From assembly GCA_046349355.1 (NCBI GenBank), contig JAXMCM010000015.1, positions 357,242-421,241 on the forward strand: a DNA stretch of 64,000 nucleotides, read 5' to 3'. The DNA comes from CALKJU01 sp046349355. GTDB lineage: Bacteria; Pseudomonadota; Alphaproteobacteria; Geminicoccales; Geminicoccaceae. Numbering within the stretch: position 1 is the first letter of the stretch; each line of letters opens with the position of its first letter. A program made the translations under genes and the position numbers. The notes beneath the pieces were generated by a model. That model was not told where the DNA came from. It worked only from the letters and a program-made list of their open reading frames with translations, and searched no databases. Shown here in pieces: positions 21,790 to 31,461 of this stretch.

Positions 21790-22650
21790 GTGCTGCTCGG
21801 CCTGCCGGCAGTGGCCTATGTGCTGCTGCTGGCAGGCGGGCCGCTGTTCGAGGGCCTGCGCTACAGCCTGTTCGACTACAACCTGCTGCGCCCGCAGCGG
21901 ATGAGCTTCGCGGGCTGGGGCAACTACGTCCGCATGCTCGAGGACGCCTCGGCGATGCGGGCGTTGTGGAACACCTTCCTGTTCACGCTGATCGCGGTCG
22001 GCATCGAGCTGGCGCTGGGCCTGGCGCTGGCGCTGGCCCTGTGGTCGGACGGCCGCTACGAGCGCGCCGCCCTGATCGCCCTGCTGGTGCCGGTGATGAT
22101 CACGCCACTGGCGGTGGCCCTGATCTTCAAGGCGCTGTTCTCGGCGGAGTTCGGCCTGCTCGGCTACTGGGGCCGGATGGCCGGCATCGTCGGCGAGCGC
22201 GGCTTCTTCGGCGACCCGGTCTCGGCGTTCGCCTCGATCGTGTTCATCGACGTCTGGCAATGGACGCCGCTGGTGGTGCTGATCCTGCGTGCCGGGCTCG
22301 CCTCCATCCCCGCGGAGATGCTGGAGGCCGCCGGCGTCGACGGTGCCACCGGCTGGCAGCGGCTGCGCCTGGTGATCCTGCCGATGCTGCTGCCGGCGAT
22401 CCTGCTGGCGCTGATCCTGCGGGCGATGGACGCCTTCCGCCTGTTCGAGGCGGTGTTCGTCACCACCAAGGGCGGCCCCGGCGACGCCACCAACGTGCTG
22501 CAGTTCTACGCGGTCAAGCAGGGCTTCGAGTTCTTCAACATCGGCTACGCCTCGGCGATCGCCAACGTCACCCTGGTGGCGATCGCGCTGCTGGCCACGG
22601 TCTTCGTGCTGGTGCTGCGCCGCGCCGACCGGCGGATGGCCGGGCGATGA
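21790..22650 (+). CDS. ABC sugar importer permease, MalF type (start codon uncertain)
   Basis: A permease of about 286 residues. The EAA docking loop is in LEAAGVDGATGWQRLRLV followed by LPMLLP, and TKGGPGDATN is the MalF marker. The GTG at 21790 would start inside the first membrane helix and has no ribosome site. In frame, VLDTEARRRLF lies just upstream, beginning with a GTC at 21754 that has GGAG (21743-21746) at the right distance. A non-standard GTC start, or a sequence error in that codon, would give a more normal 298-residue protein with a basic N-terminus. Confidence 0.85.
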   Translation: MLLGLPAVAYVLLLAGGPLFEGLRYSLFDYNLLRPQRMSFAGWGNYVRMLEDASAMRALWNTFLFTLIAVGIELALGLALALALWSDGRYERAALIALLVPVMITPLAVALIFKALFSAEFGLLGYWGRMAGIVGERGFFGDPVSAFASIVFIDVWQWTPLVVLILRAGLASIPAEMLEAAGVDGATGWQRLRLVILPMLLPAILLALILRAMDAFRLFEAVFVTTKGGPGDATNVLQFYAVKQGFEFFNIGYASAIANVTLVAIALLATVFVLVLRRADRRMAGR

Positions 22651-23456
22651 GGCAGCGCCGGTTCTGGCCGCGGGTGCTGATCACCGCGGCCCTGGCCTTC
22701 TTCCTGCTGCCGGTGCTGTGGCTGGTCAGCACGGCCTACAAGCCGGCGCGCGACGTCTTCAGCTACCCGCCGTCGCTGGCGTTCACCCCGACGCTCGACA
22801 ATTTCCGCACCATCGCCGAGCTGTTCGACCTGAAGCAGCTGCTGGTCACCAGCCTGACCATCAGCGGCGGCGCCACGCTGCTGGCGCTGCTGCTGGGCGT
22901 GCCGGCCGGCTACGCGCTGGCCCGCTCGCGCTCGCGGCTGGCCATGGGCATCGCCTACCTGTTCCTCGCCATCCGCATGGTCCCGCCGGTGGCGACGCTG
23001 ATCCCGTTCTACGTGCTGATGCGCGATCTCGGCCTGCTCGGCGGCGCCGGGGCGGTGATCCCGATCCACGGCATGCTCAGCACCACCTTCGTGACCTGGC
23101 TGATGTTCGGCCAGTTCCGCGCCCTGCCGCCGACGCTGGAGGAGGCGGCGATGGTCGACGGCTGCACCCGGCTGGGTGCGTTCCTGCGCATCGCCGTGCC
23201 GCTGGTCGCACCCGGCATCGTCGCCGCGGCGCTGCTCAGCTTCATGCTGTCCTGGAACGACTTCCTGTTCGCCTCCTTCCTCACCAGCGCGCGCAGCAAG
23301 ACGCTGTCGGTGGCCCTGCTCTCGGCCTACGGCACCAAGGATATCACCTGGGGGACGATGGGCGCCCTGGCCCACCTCGCGACCCTGCCGGTGATTGCGC
23401 TGGCGCTCGTCCTGAACCGCTACTTCGTGCAGGGCATGACCCGCGGGATGCACTGA
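22647..23456 (+). CDS. ABC sugar importer permease, MalG type
   Basis: A 269-residue partner permease whose ATG overlaps the preceding stop as ATGA. The EAA loop is in LEEAAMVDGCTRLGAFLRI followed by AVPLVAPG, LSWNDFLFASFLTS is typical of MalG-type subunits, and the C-terminus ends YFVQGMTRGMH. No ATPase gene follows. The nearest one on this strand, at 27965-29083, may serve both importers of this region, as shared MsmK-like ATPases do elsewhere. Confidence 0.9.
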   Translation: MRQRRFWPRVLITAALAFFLLPVLWLVSTAYKPARDVFSYPPSLAFTPTLDNFRTIAELFDLKQLLVTSLTISGGATLLALLLGVPAGYALARSRSRLAMGIAYLFLAIRMVPPVATLIPFYVLMRDLGLLGGAGAVIPIHGMLSTTFVTWLMFGQFRALPPTLEEAAMVDGCTRLGAFLRIAVPLVAPGIVAAALLSFMLSWNDFLFASFLTSARSKTLSVALLSAYGTKDITWGTMGALAHLATLPVIALALVLNRYFVQGMTRGMH

Positions 23457-23522
23457 CCCCCCTCGCCGCGAGGGTGCGTCAAACTATCTCACTGTCGGGT
23501 TCAACAACGCGAGGAAGCGTCC

Positions 23523-24074
23523 GTGGAGAGCAACGACCGCCAGGTCATCGACGGCCTGTTCGACAAGCTTCGGCAGGTGGACTCCCGCGCCCCGGCGCGG
23601 GACGCCGAGGCCGAGCGGCTGATCCGCCAGCATGTCGCGAGCCTGCCCGCCGCGCCCTACTACATGGCCCAGGCCATCGTCGTGCAGGAGCAGGCCCTGG
23701 CCAACATGCAGCAGCGCATCGAGGAGCTGGAACGCCAGGCGGCCGAGCAGCCGGCCGGCGGCGGCGGCTTCCTCTCCGGCCTGTTCGGCTCGGGCTCGCG
23801 CCAGCCGGCGCCGCCGCCGCGCGTGGCCCCGCCCGCCTACGCCCAGCAGGCGCAGCACCAGCGCGGCCCCTGGGGCGGCGGCGGTGGCGGCGGCTTCATG
23901 GCCGGCGCCATGCAGACGGCGCTGGGCGTCGCCGGCGGCATGCTGATCGCCGACGCGCTGGCCAGCGCGTTCGGCGCCGGCGCGGCCGAGGCGGCGGCCC
24001 TGCCGCCGGCCGACGAGCCGCTGCCGGAGGACGAGCCCGTCGACGAGCCCGCCATGGGCGACGAGGAGTGGTGA
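23523..24074 (+). CDS. DUF2076 family protein
   Basis: A 183-residue low-complexity protein. The first about 75 residues are helical and charged (DRQVIDGLFDKLRQVDS, then AAPYYMAQAIVVQEQALANM with a short coiled coil). A Gly/Pro-rich linker, a glycine-rich hydrophobic stretch (FMAGAMQTALGVAGGMLIAD) and a very acidic tail (DEPLPEDEPVDEP) follow. This is the DUF2076 layout, and the function is not known. The GTG start has GAGGAA six bases before it. It is not obviously linked to the transporters around it. Confidence 0.85.
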   Translation: MESNDRQVIDGLFDKLRQVDSRAPARDAEAERLIRQHVASLPAAPYYMAQAIVVQEQALANMQQRIEELERQAAEQPAGGGGFLSGLFGSGSRQPAPPPRVAPPAYAQQAQHQRGPWGGGGGGGFMAGAMQTALGVAGGMLIADALASAFGAGAAEAAALPPADEPLPEDEPVDEPAMGDEEW

Positions 24075-24147
24075 CGCGGCGGACCTTCTCCTGAGCCGGG
24101 TTTTGCGGCAGGGAGGAGGCAACGGGGGCGATTGACGGACCGGACCG

Positions 24148-24927
24148 ATGAGCGAGCTGCCGCTGGACGGGCGCAAGGCGCTGGTGACGGGGGCAGGTAC
24201 GGGCATCGGCCGGGCCATCGCCCGGGCGCTGGCGCGTGACGGGGCCAGCGTCGCCGTCACCGACCTCGACGCGGCGGCGGCCGGGCGGGTGGCCGAGGAG
24301 ATCGGCCGGCCCGCCATCGGCCTCGCCCTCGACGTCACCGACGCGGCGATGACCGAAGCGGTGCTCGACGAGGCGCACCAGCGGCTCGGCGGCCTCGACA
24401 TCGTCTGCGCCAATGCCGGCATCTCGACGATGCGGGCGGTGGTCGACCTCACCGAGGCCGAATGGGACGCCAACATGGCGGTCAACGCCAAGGGCGTCTT
24501 CCTGACCAACCAGATGATCGTCCGGCGCTGGCTCAAGGCCGGGACCGCGGGCGTCATCGTCAACACCGCCTCGCTCGCCGGCAAGATGGGCGCACCGCTG
24601 CTGGCGCACTACTCGGCCAGCAAGTTCGCCGTCGTCGGCTTCACCCAGGCGCTGGCGCGCGAGGTGGCGCCCAACGGCATCCGCGTGAACTGCGTCTGCC
24701 CGGGCTTCGTGCGCACCTCGATGCAGGACCGCGAGCTGATCTGGGAGGCCACCTTGCGCGGCATGACGCCGGCGCAGGTGCGCGACGAGTACGTCTCGCT
24801 CACTCCCCTGGGCCGCCTCGAGGAGCCCGAGGACGTCGCCGACGCCGTGGCCTTCCTCGCCTCCGACCGGGCCCGCTTCATCACCGGCGAGGCCCTGAAC
24901 GTCACCGGCGGCGTGCGGATGGATTGA
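24148..24927 (+). CDS. Short-chain dehydrogenase, sugar-alcohol dehydrogenase-like
   Basis: A 259-residue classical SDR. The coenzyme motif is TGAGTGIG at 14-21, with Asp at 39 after the second strand suggesting NAD preference. The catalytic residues are Asn113, Ser142, Tyr155 and Lys159. The C-terminus (RFITGEALNVTGGVRMD) resembles sorbitol and galactitol dehydrogenases. It starts a run of genes for a second ABC importer and carbohydrate enzymes, so it likely oxidises the imported polyol or sugar; the substrate is not determinable here. Confidence 0.88.
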   Translation: MSELPLDGRKALVTGAGTGIGRAIARALARDGASVAVTDLDAAAAGRVAEEIGRPAIGLALDVTDAAMTEAVLDEAHQRLGGLDIVCANAGISTMRAVVDLTEAEWDANMAVNAKGVFLTNQMIVRRWLKAGTAGVIVNTASLAGKMGAPLLAHYSASKFAVVGFTQALAREVAPNGIRVNCVCPGFVRTSMQDRELIWEATLRGMTPAQVRDEYVSLTPLGRLEEPEDVADAVAFLASDRARFITGEALNVTGGVRMD

Positions 24928-24930
24928 GGA

Positions 24931-25749
24931 GTGCTCCTCTCGCGCATTGTCCGCACGGCCGTCCCGCACGCGGTGCTGATCGTCTTCTCGGCGGCGATCG
25001 CGCTGCCGCTCCTGTGGATCGTCCGGGTCAGCCTCACCGACAAGCTCAACGCCTACAAGATCCCGCCCGAGCTCACGGCGCCCAAGCTCGAGAACTTCGT
25101 CGCGATCTTCAGCACCTACCCGTTCGGCACCTACTTCCTGAACAGCCTGATCATCGCCGTCGGCTCGACCGGGCTGGCGCTGCCGCTGGCGGTGATGCTG
25201 GCCTACGCCTTTGCCCGCCACGACACCGGCGGCGCCCCGCTGCGGCTGGGCGTGCTGGCCAGCCAGATGCTGCCGCCGGTGGTGCTGGTGCTGCCGCTGT
25301 TCGCGCTGTTCATGAGCACCGGCCTGCTCAACAGCCGGCTGGCCGTCATCATCGCGCACCTGACCTTCAACCTGCCGTTCCTCGCCTGGATGCTGATCGC
25401 CTTCTTCGAGGGCGAGACGCGCCAGCTCGAGGAGGCGGCGCGGATCGAGGGCGCCTCGCGGTTCCAGGCGTTCCTGAAGGTCGCGGTGCCGGTGGCCGCA
25501 CCCGGCATCCTCGCCGCCGGCCTGCTCGGCTTCATCCTGAGCTGGAACGAGTTCCTGTTCGCGCTGATCCTCGCCGGCAAGAAGGCGAGCACCCTGCCCG
25601 TCGGGCTGTCGACGCTGGAGACGCATCGCGGCGTCGAGATCGCACCGCTTGCCGCCGCCACGCTGGTGGCGGTCGGCCCGGTGCTCCTGCTCTTGCCGTT
25701 CCTGCGCCGCTACCTGATCAAGGGCCTGTCGCTGGGCGCCATCAAGTAG
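24931..25749 (+). CDS. ABC sugar importer permease, MalG type
   Basis: A 272-residue permease with a GTG start three bases after the dehydrogenase stop. The first membrane helix is at about 12-29. The EAA loop is in LEEAARIEGASRFQAFLKV followed by AVPVAAPG, and LSWNEFLFALIL and RYLIKGLSLGAIK are family markers. The order in this cluster is unusual: the MalG-type permease comes first, then the binding protein, then the MalF-type permease and the ATPase. Confidence 0.9.
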   Translation: MLLSRIVRTAVPHAVLIVFSAAIALPLLWIVRVSLTDKLNAYKIPPELTAPKLENFVAIFSTYPFGTYFLNSLIIAVGSTGLALPLAVMLAYAFARHDTGGAPLRLGVLASQMLPPVVLVLPLFALFMSTGLLNSRLAVIIAHLTFNLPFLAWMLIAFFEGETRQLEEAARIEGASRFQAFLKVAVPVAAPGILAAGLLGFILSWNEFLFALILAGKKASTLPVGLSTLETHRGVEIAPLAAATLVAVGPVLLLLPFLRRYLIKGLSLGAIK

Positions 25750-25774
25750 TCCTCAGCCAACAAGGAGGGAGTCC

Positions 25775-27052
25775 ATGAGAACGCTGCTCCTCGCCACTGC
25801 CGCCTCGGCGCTTGTCGCCGTGGCAGCCGAGGCCAAGACGCTGAACATCCTGATGGAGAGCGTGCCCGACACGCGCTTCGTCCAGGAGGTGCTGCCCGAG
25901 TTCACCGCGCAGACCGGCATCGACGTGCAGCTCGAGGTGGTCAACTACGCCGAGATGCACACCAAGCTGGTGCCGCAGCTGGTGGCCCCGGAGGGCTCCT
26001 ACGACCTGATCGTCGTCGACTTCTACTGGGTCGGCGAGTTCACCAAGGCCGGCTGGCTGCAGCCGCTCGACGACCGGATCGCCGCCGACAAGGTCGACAC
26101 CTCGGTCTACTTCCCGTCGCTGATGAACCTCGTCGGCAAGGTCGACGGGGTCACCTACATGCTGCCGTTCTACAACTACGCCATGGGCCTGACCTACCGG
26201 AAGGACCTCCTCGCGGACCCGAAGGAGCAGGAGGCCTTCAAGGCCAAGTACGGCATCGAGCTGGGCATCCCCAAGACCTGGGACGAGTACAAGAAGCAGG
26301 TCGAGTTCTTCACCCGCGACACCGACGGCGACGGCAAGATCGACTTCTACGGCGTGGTCAACCAGGGCCTGCGCCCCGACCCGATCGCCATGGAGTGGTC
26401 GAACTACCTCTACGCCAACGGCGGCGAGTACTACGACGCCAACTGGAAGCCGCAGCTGACCTCGCCGGCGGCGGTGCAGGCGCTCGAGGACTACAAGACC
26501 AACATCGACAAGTACGGCCCCCTGGGCGCCGCCAGCTTCAGCTTCGACGAGGCGTTCAACGTCGCCGCCCAGGGCAAGGCCTACAGCTACCTCACCTACA
26601 ACATGTTCCGCACGGCCTACGACGACCCGTCGTCGTCGCAGGTGGTGGGCAAGATGGAGATCATGGCGGTGCCGGGCGGCGGCCTCAACGGCGCCTGGGG
26701 CTGGGCCATCCCGAAGTCGAGCCCGGATCCGGAGGCCGCCTGGACGTTCCTCAAGTGGATCGAGAGCCCCGAGATTGCCAAGAAGCGGGCGATGCTGGGC
26801 GGCTCCCCGACCCGCTCGGACGTGTTCGAGGATGCCGAGCTGAACGCCAAGTTCGTCTACTACCCGGCGCTCCGCGAGATCCTCGACACCTCGAAGAACT
26901 TCCCGGTGTTCACCTACACCCCGCAGTTCGTCGAGGTGCTCGGGCGCGAGCTGTCGCTGGCGGTGACCGGCGAGAAGCCGGCCCCGGAGGCGCTGGCCAC
27001 GGTGGATGCCGAGTTCGCCGAGATGCTGAAGAAGGACGGCAAGCTGCAGTAG
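25775..27052 (+). CDS. ABC sugar importer substrate-binding protein
   Basis: A 425-residue periplasmic protein. The signal peptide ends after AAEA (residue 20). The mature part is a type-1 solute-binding fold (YDLIVVDFYWVGEFTKAG; MLPFYNYAMGLTYRKDL; GAWGWAIPKSSPDPEAAW). An Asp-rich stretch RDTDGDGKIDFYG (near 184-196) resembles a calcium-binding loop. An AAGGAGGGAG ribosome site precedes the ATG. It lies between its two permease genes. Confidence 0.92.
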   Translation: MRTLLLATAASALVAVAAEAKTLNILMESVPDTRFVQEVLPEFTAQTGIDVQLEVVNYAEMHTKLVPQLVAPEGSYDLIVVDFYWVGEFTKAGWLQPLDDRIAADKVDTSVYFPSLMNLVGKVDGVTYMLPFYNYAMGLTYRKDLLADPKEQEAFKAKYGIELGIPKTWDEYKKQVEFFTRDTDGDGKIDFYGVVNQGLRPDPIAMEWSNYLYANGGEYYDANWKPQLTSPAAVQALEDYKTNIDKYGPLGAASFSFDEAFNVAAQGKAYSYLTYNMFRTAYDDPSSSQVVGKMEIMAVPGGGLNGAWGWAIPKSSPDPEAAWTFLKWIESPEIAKKRAMLGGSPTRSDVFEDAELNAKFVYYPALREILDTSKNFPVFTYTPQFVEVLGRELSLAVTGEKPAPEALATVDAEFAEMLKKDGKLQ

Positions 27053-27078
27053 CCGCCGGCTGACGGGGATCACGACGG

Positions 27079-27960
27079 ATGGCGGCGAGCCTTGCCCGGC
27101 GCGACCGGATGTTCGGCCTGGCGATGGCCGCACCCGGGCTCGCCGCCATCCTGCTCGTGATCCTCTTTCCGATCCTGTTCACGCTGTGGACCAGCGTCTA
27201 CGACTTCACGCTGATCCACCCGGTCCACGACATCTTCGTGGGCCTGCAGCACTACGTCACCTCGCTGGCCGACAAGGACTTCCGCCACGCGCTGTCGGTC
27301 ACCGTCTTCTTCGTGCTGGCCGTGGTCCTGCTGGAGTTCCTCGTCGGCTTCGCGGTGGCGCTGGCGCTGAACAGCGTCGAGCGCGGCAAGAGCATCTACT
27401 ATGCCATCCTGCTCTGCCCGCTGCTGATGAACCCGGTGGTCGTCGGGCTGATCTGGCGGATGTTCCTGCACCCGACCCAGGGCATCGTGAACTACCTGCT
27501 GAGTCTCGTCGGCATCGATCCGGTCAACTGGCTGGGCGACCCGGACGTCGCCTTCTGGACGCTGGTGATGGTCGACATCTGGCACCAGGTGTCGTTCATG
27601 GTGGTGCTGCTGTTGGCCGGGCTCGCCGCCCTGCCGCGCGAGCCCTACGAGGCGGCGCGGATGGAAGGCGCCGGCAGCCTGCGCGCCTTCCTCCACGTCA
27701 CCCTGCCGCTGATGCGCCCGGTGATCGCGGTGACGCTGCTGATCCGCCTGATCTTCGCCGTGCGCACCTACGATCTCGTCTACATCATGACGCGCGGCGG
27801 GCCGGGCAACGCCACCGACCTCGTCAGCTACTTCATCTACCGCCAGGCCTTCGTCGGGCTGAACCTCGGCCTCGCCTCGGCGATGTCGATCATCCTGCTC
27901 GCCATCGTCCTGGCGCTGACCGCCTGGCTCCACCGCTACATGCGCTCCTTGCGGGACTGA
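27079..27960 (+). CDS. ABC sugar importer permease, MalF type
   Basis: A 293-residue permease with a membrane helix at about 12-32. The EAA loop is in YEAARMEGAGSLRAFLHV followed by TLPLMRPV, and MTRGGPGNATDLVS is the MalF marker. It follows the binding-protein gene by 26 bases and precedes the ATPase gene by four. Together with the MalG-type permease at 24931-25749 it should form the channel. Confidence 0.92.
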   Translation: MAASLARRDRMFGLAMAAPGLAAILLVILFPILFTLWTSVYDFTLIHPVHDIFVGLQHYVTSLADKDFRHALSVTVFFVLAVVLLEFLVGFAVALALNSVERGKSIYYAILLCPLLMNPVVVGLIWRMFLHPTQGIVNYLLSLVGIDPVNWLGDPDVAFWTLVMVDIWHQVSFMVVLLLAGLAALPREPYEAARMEGAGSLRAFLHVTLPLMRPVIAVTLLIRLIFAVRTYDLVYIMTRGGPGNATDLVSYFIYRQAFVGLNLGLASAMSIILLAIVLALTAWLHRYMRSLRD

Positions 27961-27964
27961 TCGC

Positions 27965-29083
<1,119 letters not shown>

Positions 29084-29094
29084 GGAGATCAGCC

Positions 29095-29886
29095 GTGGCG
29101 TCGTTCCTGGGCATGAGCAAGCCGATCGTGGCGATGGTGCATTTCCCGGCCCTGCCGGGATCGCCGCTGCATGACGTCGCCGGCGGGATGGCGGCCATCG
29201 TCGACCACGCCGCGCGCGACATCGCGGCCCTGCAGAAGGGTGGCGTCGACGCGGTGATGTTCGGCAACGAGGGCGACCGGCCCTACCTGCTGGAGGCGGC
29301 GCCCGAGGCGGTGGCGGCCTTCGCCGCGGCCGTGGCCGAGCTCAAGCCCTCGCTGAAGGTGCCGTTCGGCGTGAACTACCTGTGGGACCCGGTCGCCACC
29401 GTGGCGCTGGCCGCGGCCACCGGCGCGTCCTTCGCCCGCGAGATCTTCACCGGCGTCTACGCCTCGGACATGGGCATCTGGGAGCCGCGCTGCGCCGCCG
29501 CCCTGCGCCTGCGCACGGCCCTGGGCAAGCCCGAGATCCAGCTCCTCTACAACGTGAACGCCGAATTCGCGACGTCGCTGGACAGCCGGCCGATCGAGGT
29601 GCGGGCCAAGAGTGCCGTGTTCTCCTCGCTGGCCGACGTGATCTGCGTCTCCGGCCCGATGACCGGCGAGGGCGTCGAGGTCAGCGACCTCGCCCGGGTG
29701 AAGAAGACGGTCGACGTGCCGGTGCTGGCCAACACCGGCGTGCGCATCGACACCGTCGCCGAGATCCTCAAGCACGCCGACGGCTGCGTCATCGGCACCC
29801 ACTTCAAGCGCGACGGCGACACCTGGGCGCCGGTCGACCCCGACCGCGTCGCCCGCTTCATGGACAAGGTCCGCACGCTGCGCTGA
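29095..29886 (+). CDS. BtpA/SgcQ family protein
   Basis: A 263-residue TIM-barrel-like protein of the BtpA family, recognisable from KPIVAMVHFPALPGSP at the N-terminus, GNEGDRPYLLEA, REIFTGVYASDMGIWEP and the C-terminal VLANTGVRIDTVAEIL and GCVIGTHFKRDGDTW. The family was first linked to photosystem I assembly in cyanobacteria; most bacterial members sit in carbohydrate operons (E. coli SgcQ) with no settled reaction. The GTG at 29095 is chosen because GAGGAG lies seven bases upstream. The neighbours suggest a role on a phosphorylated sugar made by the next gene's kinase. Confidence 0.9.
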   Translation: MASFLGMSKPIVAMVHFPALPGSPLHDVAGGMAAIVDHAARDIAALQKGGVDAVMFGNEGDRPYLLEAAPEAVAAFAAAVAELKPSLKVPFGVNYLWDPVATVALAAATGASFAREIFTGVYASDMGIWEPRCAAALRLRTALGKPEIQLLYNVNAEFATSLDSRPIEVRAKSAVFSSLADVICVSGPMTGEGVEVSDLARVKKTVDVPVLANTGVRIDTVAEILKHADGCVIGTHFKRDGDTWAPVDPDRVARFMDKVRTLR

Positions 29887-29893
29887 GCCGGCC

Positions 29894-31369
29894 ATGGCGG
29901 TCACGCTCGGCCTCGACATCGGCACCACCTCGACCATCGGGATCCTGATCGACACCGACGGCCGCACGCTGGCGCTGGCCGAGCGGCCGGTGACGCTGTT
30001 CTCGGACCAGCCCGGCTGGGCCGAGGAGGACCCGGAGCAGTGGTGGGCCAATGCCGGTGCTGTCTGCCGCGAGCTGCTGCAGCGCTCGGGCATCACCGCG
30101 CACGACATCGCCGGGGTCGGCGTCACCGGCATGCTGCCGGCGGTGGTGCTGCTCGACGCGGACGGCCGGCCGATCCGCCGCTCGATCCAGCAGTCGGACG
30201 GCCGGGTCGGGGCCGAGGTCGAGGCGCTGGCCCGCGAGGTCGACGCCGGCACCTTCCTCGCCCGGACCGGCAACGGGGTGAACCAGCAGCTGGTGGCGAC
30301 CAAGCTGCGCTGGCTCGCCCGCCACGAGCCCGCAGCCTTCGCCCGCATCGCCACGGTGCTGGGCTCCTACGACTTCATCGTCCACCGGCTGACCGGCGCC
30401 TGGTCGCTCGAGCGCAACTGGGCGCTGGAGTCGGGCTTCTACGATCTCGGCCGCGGCGACCTCGCCGAGGACCTCGTGGCGCTGGGCGGGATCGGGAAGC
30501 ATCAGCTGCCGCCGGTCCGCGACGGGCACGCGGTGGTCGGTGCCGTCACCGCCGCGGCGGCGGCGCACACCGGCCTCGCCGAGGGCACGGCGGTGGTCGC
30601 CGGCTGCGCCGACCATATCGCCTCGGCCTTCGTCGCCGGCGTGCGCGAGGCCGGCGACTGCCTGATCAAGTTCGGCGGGGCCGGCGACATCATGCTGGCG
30701 ACGGCCGAGCCGCGCCCCGACCCGCGCCTGTTCCTCGACTTCCACATCGTGCCCGGGCTGTTCATGCCGAACGGCTGCATGGCGGCGTCCGGGGCGGTGC
30801 TGAACTGGTTCGTGGCCGAGCTCGGCGGCGGGCGCAGCCATGCCGAGCTCGACCGTCTGGCCGAGGCGTCGCCGCCGGGAGCCCGCGACCTCGTCGCCCT
30901 GCCCTACTTCCTCGGCGAGAAGACGCCGCTGCACGATCCGACGGCGCGCGGCGTGCTGGTCGGCCTCGGCCTGCACCATCGCCTCGGCGACATCTGGCGG
31001 GCCCTGCTCGAGGCCGTGGTGATGGGCTTCCGCCACCATGTCGAGGTCGCCCGCGACATCGGCTACCCGGTGACGCGATTGCTGGCCTCGGACGGCGGGG
31101 CGCGCAGCCGGGTGTGGATGCAGATCGCCGCCGATGCGCTGCAGATGCCGGTGCACCTGCTCGAGGGCCACCCGGGCTCCTGCCTGGGTGCGGCCTACGT
31201 CGCCGGGGTCGGCGTCGGCGCCTTCGCCGGCTGGGACGGGATCGGCCGGTTCGTCCGCCCGGCCGGCGTGGTCGAGCCCCGGGCCGAGGCCGCAGCGGCC
31301 TACGACCGCCTGTTCGCCCGCTACCGCGAGACCTACGAGCGTCTCCGGCCGATGCTCGCCGCCGGCTGA
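29894..31369 (+). CDS. FGGY-family carbohydrate kinase (xylulokinase-like)
   Basis: A 491-residue two-domain kinase. The N-terminal ATPase-fold motif is GLDIGTTST (Asp8), and the likely catalytic base is Asp240 in VAGCADHIASAF. The C-terminal FGGY domain shows as LPYFLGEKTPLHDPTARG, ASDGGARSRVWMQIAAD and GAAYVAG. Length and motifs fit xylulokinase-like members, but the family phosphorylates many sugars and polyols. It lies eight bases after the BtpA gene, so transport, oxidation and phosphorylation are encoded together. Confidence 0.92.
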   Translation: MAVTLGLDIGTTSTIGILIDTDGRTLALAERPVTLFSDQPGWAEEDPEQWWANAGAVCRELLQRSGITAHDIAGVGVTGMLPAVVLLDADGRPIRRSIQQSDGRVGAEVEALAREVDAGTFLARTGNGVNQQLVATKLRWLARHEPAAFARIATVLGSYDFIVHRLTGAWSLERNWALESGFYDLGRGDLAEDLVALGGIGKHQLPPVRDGHAVVGAVTAAAAAHTGLAEGTAVVAGCADHIASAFVAGVREAGDCLIKFGGAGDIMLATAEPRPDPRLFLDFHIVPGLFMPNGCMAASGAVLNWFVAELGGGRSHAELDRLAEASPPGARDLVALPYFLGEKTPLHDPTARGVLVGLGLHHRLGDIWRALLEAVVMGFRHHVEVARDIGYPVTRLLASDGGARSRVWMQIAADALQMPVHLLEGHPGSCLGAAYVAGVGVGAFAGWDGIGRFVRPAGVVEPRAEAAAAYDRLFARYRETYERLRPMLAAG

Positions 31370-31425
31370 GCCGGCCGCATGGCGGCCTGTCCGCGCACGG
31401 GCCTTTCGCGTGACAACGCGGTCGC

Positions 31426-31431
31426 TATGAT
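31426..31431 (+). promoter_or_regulatory. Possible -10 element before the UxaA-type gene
   Basis: TATGAT (five of six matches to the consensus -10) lies 30 bases before the ATG at 31462, in the 92-base gap after the kinase gene. The -35 region is poor (TTTCGC at 31404-31409). If real, the dehydratase and CoA-transferase genes form a separate transcription unit. Confidence 0.3.
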
Positions 31432-31461
31432 CCGCCGCCGCAAACCCGGAGGCCCCGATCC

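Noticed and set aside
29894..31369. FGGY kinase as the glycerol kinase partner of the glycerol operon
   Set aside because: It lies 12 kb away in another cluster on the opposite strand, and its motifs are closer to xylulokinase-like members than to GlpK.
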